Shown here: in pieces, positions 62,351-64,000 of the stretch
How positions within the stretch are numbered: position 1 is the first letter of the stretch
How the letters are laid out: every line of letters begins with the position of its first letter
Origin: Phoebastria nigripes
Lineage: Eukaryota > Chordata > Aves > Procellariiformes > Diomedeidae
Length of the DNA stretch: 64,000 nt
NCBI GenBank assembly: GCA_035582835.1
Contig: JAYKAV010003362.1
Coordinates: 133,617 to 197,616 of the forward strand
Reading direction: 5' to 3'
Notes under the pieces: model-generated
Seen by the model: only the letters and a program-made list of their open reading frames with translations
Database searches by the model: none
Told to the model about the DNA's origin: nothing
Program-made: the position numbers and the translations under genes

Positions 62351-64000
62351 GGCCTAGAGGGAGGAGGGATGGAAGGAAAAGCATTGAATCCCAAGGCTGG
62401 AGCCCAAATAATGTAACTCACCATTGACACATTTAACAAAAAATAAATCCTCATTTGGTATGTTAGGCACATGGTGATTGGAAAAGCTGAGCAGAGAGTG
62501 AAGCACTAAAGTCAAGATAAATGAGGAAGCACACACTGCTGAAACTCATGCTATAACTTGTTTACAGTAGAGCCAAGGTTTTGCTTAGTTCAGTAAATAT
62601 CCTAATTTAGACACCAACCCAAACCTGCTTTAATGAGACTCATGGAAATCTTGCAAAAAGAGCCTTCCAGTGCTCCTGTCTTTGGAGAGTTGGAAAGTTA
62701 CACTGCAGGAGTGATTTTCCCCACCATGTCTTCTCTTTCAATCACGACTGAAGCCAGATAACACAAAAGNTGAGTGCAAATATTTTTAAAAGGAAGAGTT
62801 TCTAAATCTTTATTGCATTTATTATGGGCAAAGACCTAGTCTCCCTGAACTGGTTTGTTCTATGCAGTAACCAAAATTATTTACTTTCTCAAGTCTCGTT
62901 TTAAAGGGCAGGCAATGGACATTTTGTTATTTCATTAAAGAAATGTACGAAGACCAAAGGTTGGTCTGATTTATGGTTGAGCTGTCTGGTATATGTTATG
63001 GCTTGGATTTACATTAAACCATTGTGACTTAGAGTAATTTAAATAGAGACCATAAATGGAAAATATTTAAAAGGACATTACATAACTGAATAAATGGGCT
63101 GAAAAAGTTGTCTGCATGCCTCTCCCACACATTACCTGAGGATGATGGTTTCATCTGAGATTGAATCTGATCTGTTGCCACTATACATATTGCCAGGCTA
63201 CAGCAAATATTACAAGTCACATATAATTATTTTTTAAAGAACAGTAAGGGAAAACAAATACAATCAGAAAAACTGACTCCTTTTGCAACCTCACCATCTC
63301 CTCATTAAGTTTGCTCTAGCATCACCACATGTAACATAAAGAGACAAGAAAATGACAGATATAAAGAAAATTACCTTTTTATATACAGAAACCAGAGGGG
63401 ATGGTTACTAGGGGACAAAGGTTTATCTCCCAGGTGCTTGGTTTAGCGCCCACATTTCAAGGTAACCATTGGGTTATGCCACCAGTCACCAACAAAGCAG
63501 CCAAACATTCCACAGCTTACGTGGAAGGAAACGCAGGGTCTGAACACAAGGGACCGAGAAGGCAAAAGCCATCAGCTACACCTTCTGTACAAAGCTGTGC
63601 CCCATCACTGACGAGAGCAGGCGTGACTACAGCCTGTAAACCAAGAGAAACAAAGTCACCTCAGAAAAAAACTCCAGCTATTTTTGTCTACCTGATTCAA
63701 AAGCAACCATAGCATTGCTGAACAAACACTGGGGGAGGGGGACAAGCTTGTGTGACCTACAGGGACTCTGCAGCAAATGTCATGGTACCAGCAAGAGCCC
63801 AGCCTCCACCAGGCACTCACTCACTGCTGGGATTTTGTTCAGAGGCATCTGAAAGGCCACAGAGATACATGTGTTATTCCTGGGCAGCTCCCCAGTGACC
63901 TGTGCTCACTTTGCCAAATCTTTCCTCCTGGCATTTAAAAAATAGTGGTTTGCAAACATTTNCTTGTGAAAACCTCTCAAATGCCTGATCACCTGCGTTT
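62351..64000. other. Intergenic sequence to the window end
   Basis: AT-rich, with chance ORFs only (for example 63401-63712). Nothing recognisable. Confidence 0.5.

Noticed and set aside
24901..64000. Search for EHF exons (pointed/SAM and ETS domains) on the - strand
   Set aside because: No segment encoding the ETS signature or other EHF exon sequence was recognised, so EHF is not annotated.
1..64000. CRISPR arrays, operons, tRNA or rRNA genes
   Set aside because: There are no regularly spaced repeats, no cloverleaf or rRNA-like segments were noticed, and the DNA is clearly of vertebrate type.

Overview
The window is vertebrate nuclear DNA, almost certainly from a bird. CR1 LINE fragments occur on both strands, including 3' ends with the ATTCTATG-type and ATTCT-type tails. 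Coding exons are short and separated by GT-AG introns of 0.6 to 5.8 kb. A single CpG-rich block sits in AT-rich DNA. There is no sign of prokaryotic, plasmid or active viral content, and scattered single N bases point to an unfinished assembly.

Two protein-coding genes can be supported. APIP, the methylthioribulose-1-phosphate dehydratase of the methionine salvage pathway, lies complete on the + strand from 7738 to 22878. Its seven coding exons join in phase into a 235-residue protein with all known active-site positions retained. On the - strand, 582 bases from the APIP start codon, is exon 1 of PDHX, the E3-binding protein of the pyruvate dehydrogenase complex. It encodes the mitochondrial presequence; the rest of PDHX must lie left of position 1. 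The two genes share one GC-rich bidirectional promoter, the arrangement known for human PDHX and APIP on 11p13. Both start codons sit in YY1-like motifs.

Layout: 1-160 is a CR1 3' end carrying an internal deletion. 161-7013 is presumed PDHX intron 1, with an old CR1/L3-like fragment at 6560-6780. 7014-8110 is the CpG-rich promoter block. 7738-22878 is APIP, with CR1-type insertions in introns 1 and 2. 22879 to about 24.9 kb is probable APIP 3' UTR and flank. From about 25 kb to 64 kb no exon could be recognised. That stretch holds a 1.2 kb CR1 fragment with a decayed reverse transcriptase (37.1-38.3 kb), several old CR1/L3-like pieces (44.7-46.8 kb), a possible retroviral-envelope-like relic (38.8-39.2 kb), short perfect hairpins, a tandem duplication and a mildly GC-rich patch (60.9-62.35 kb). 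In human the gene beyond the APIP 3' end is EHF, transcribed toward APIP, so this stretch is plausibly the EHF-APIP intergenic region. No EHF exon was seen.

I did not find an undescribed biological system. The leads best worth checking are the shared promoter, the possible envelope relic, an unexplained 146-codon ORF at 42993-43433 and the snap-back hairpin at 52887-52914.
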